Below, in pieces: positions 6,721 to 7,036 of a stretch of DNA of 7,036 bases; the stretch's first letter is position 1, and each line of letters begins with the position of its first letter. Location: NCBI GenBank assembly GCA_027004335.1, contig JALTID010000211.1:1-7036 (forward strand). The letters run 5' to 3'. The notes under the pieces were generated by a model. The model was not told the DNA's origin and did no database searches. It saw nothing but the letters and a program-made list of their open reading frames with translations. The DNA comes from a bacterium. GTDB taxonomy: Bacteria; JALSQH01. The position numbers were made by a program, and so were the translations under genes.

Positions 6721-7036
6721 ATGATTGGAATTAAAGACCTGGGTTCTTACATTCCAGCTCACAGATTACCCCGTCAAAAAATAGGTGAGGCCTTGGGGTA
6801 TGATGAATTTTTTATGAAGATGATGTTGGGTGAGAAAGCGGTGGCCAACTACGATGAGGATTCGCTGACCATGGCTTCGGAGGCTGTGCTTTTAGCGCTG
6901 GAGGGAAGGGATACATCCAAGATCAATGCACTCTATTTTGCTTCTACAACAGCTCCCTATCTTGAAAAAAATACCTCCAGCACTCTTGCTGAGATTGCTG
7001 ATCTTTCCAGTGAAATTAGTACCATTGATTTTGGTA
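6721..7036 (+). CDS. HMG-CoA synthase-family / KAS III-like condensing enzyme, N-terminal 105 residues
   Basis: The gene starts at ATG with AAAGGAG six bases upstream and runs off the window end. The visible 105 residues match the start of the archaeal-type hydroxymethylglutaryl-CoA synthase family of the thiolase superfamily: IGIKDLGSYIPAHRL, then LGEKAVANYDEDSLTMASEA (36-55), FASTTAPYLEKNTS (73-86) and the strand leading to the catalytic-Cys region (IDFG). True HMG-CoA synthases join acetyl-CoA to acetoacetyl-CoA and carry a general-base Glu in the xTES segment. By eye this Glu aligns with T76 here, as in FabH-like ketosynthases. The exact reaction is therefore open: HMG-CoA formation, a KAS III or OleA-like condensation, or a BbsB-like thiolase role. 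Related genes often stand next to a thiolase and a zinc-ribbon OB-fold protein, which would lie beyond the window. Its GC content looks higher than that of the upstream genes. The catalytic Cys is not visible. Confidence 0.8.
   Translation, partial: MIGIKDLGSYIPAHRLPRQKIGEALGYDEFFMKMMLGEKAVANYDEDSLTMASEAVLLALEGRDTSKINALYFASTTAPYLEKNTSSTLAEIADLSSEISTIDFG

Noticed and set aside
1-7036. CRISPR array, tRNA or rRNA gene, insertion sequence
   Set aside because: I saw no spaced direct repeats, no cloverleaf or rRNA signature, and no transposase or terminal inverted repeats in the window.

Overview
The window reads as a chromosomal stretch from a low- to moderate-GC bacterium. The evidence for a bacterium is a lipoprotein signal peptide with a lipobox, sigma70-like promoter boxes, and AGGAGG-type ribosome binding sites. 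I cannot name the species. The mix of a fused trehalose-phosphate synthase/phosphatase, a TreT-type glycosyltransferase and an archaeal-style HMG-CoA-synthase-family protein would suit a thermophilic or deep-branching anaerobic lineage, but that is inference.

Layout: positions 1-3523 carry a minus-strand trehalose operon. The upstream gene encodes a bifunctional OtsA-OtsB fusion. Twelve bases after it comes a TreT-like GT4 trehalose synthase with a textbook AGGAGG site. A further gene may begin on the same strand at the window's left edge. A short divergent control region (about 3440-3554) holds a good plus-strand promoter. That promoter leads into a small unrecognised gene, apparently interrupted by a -1 frameshift in an A6 tract, and this gene overlaps a 12-helix, histidine-bearing membrane protein by 8 bases. 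Next comes a GH5-family secreted lipoprotein that resembles endoglycoceramidases and has its own promoter. After a 147-base intergenic region with a promoter and an operator-like double palindrome, the 5' third of a condensing enzyme of the HMG-CoA synthase/KAS III superfamily runs off the right end.

How the genes fit together: the two trehalose enzymes make trehalose by alternative routes from NDP-glucose, one through trehalose-6-phosphate and dephosphorylation, the other directly from NDP-glucose and glucose. This suits compatible-solute production or sugar storage. The plus-strand genes show no clear common pathway. The most unusual items are the frameshifted leader gene, the membrane protein whose helix count and some histidines recall heme-copper oxidase subunit I without its usual copper-site motif, and the condensing enzyme with Thr where true HMG-CoA synthases have the general-base Glu.
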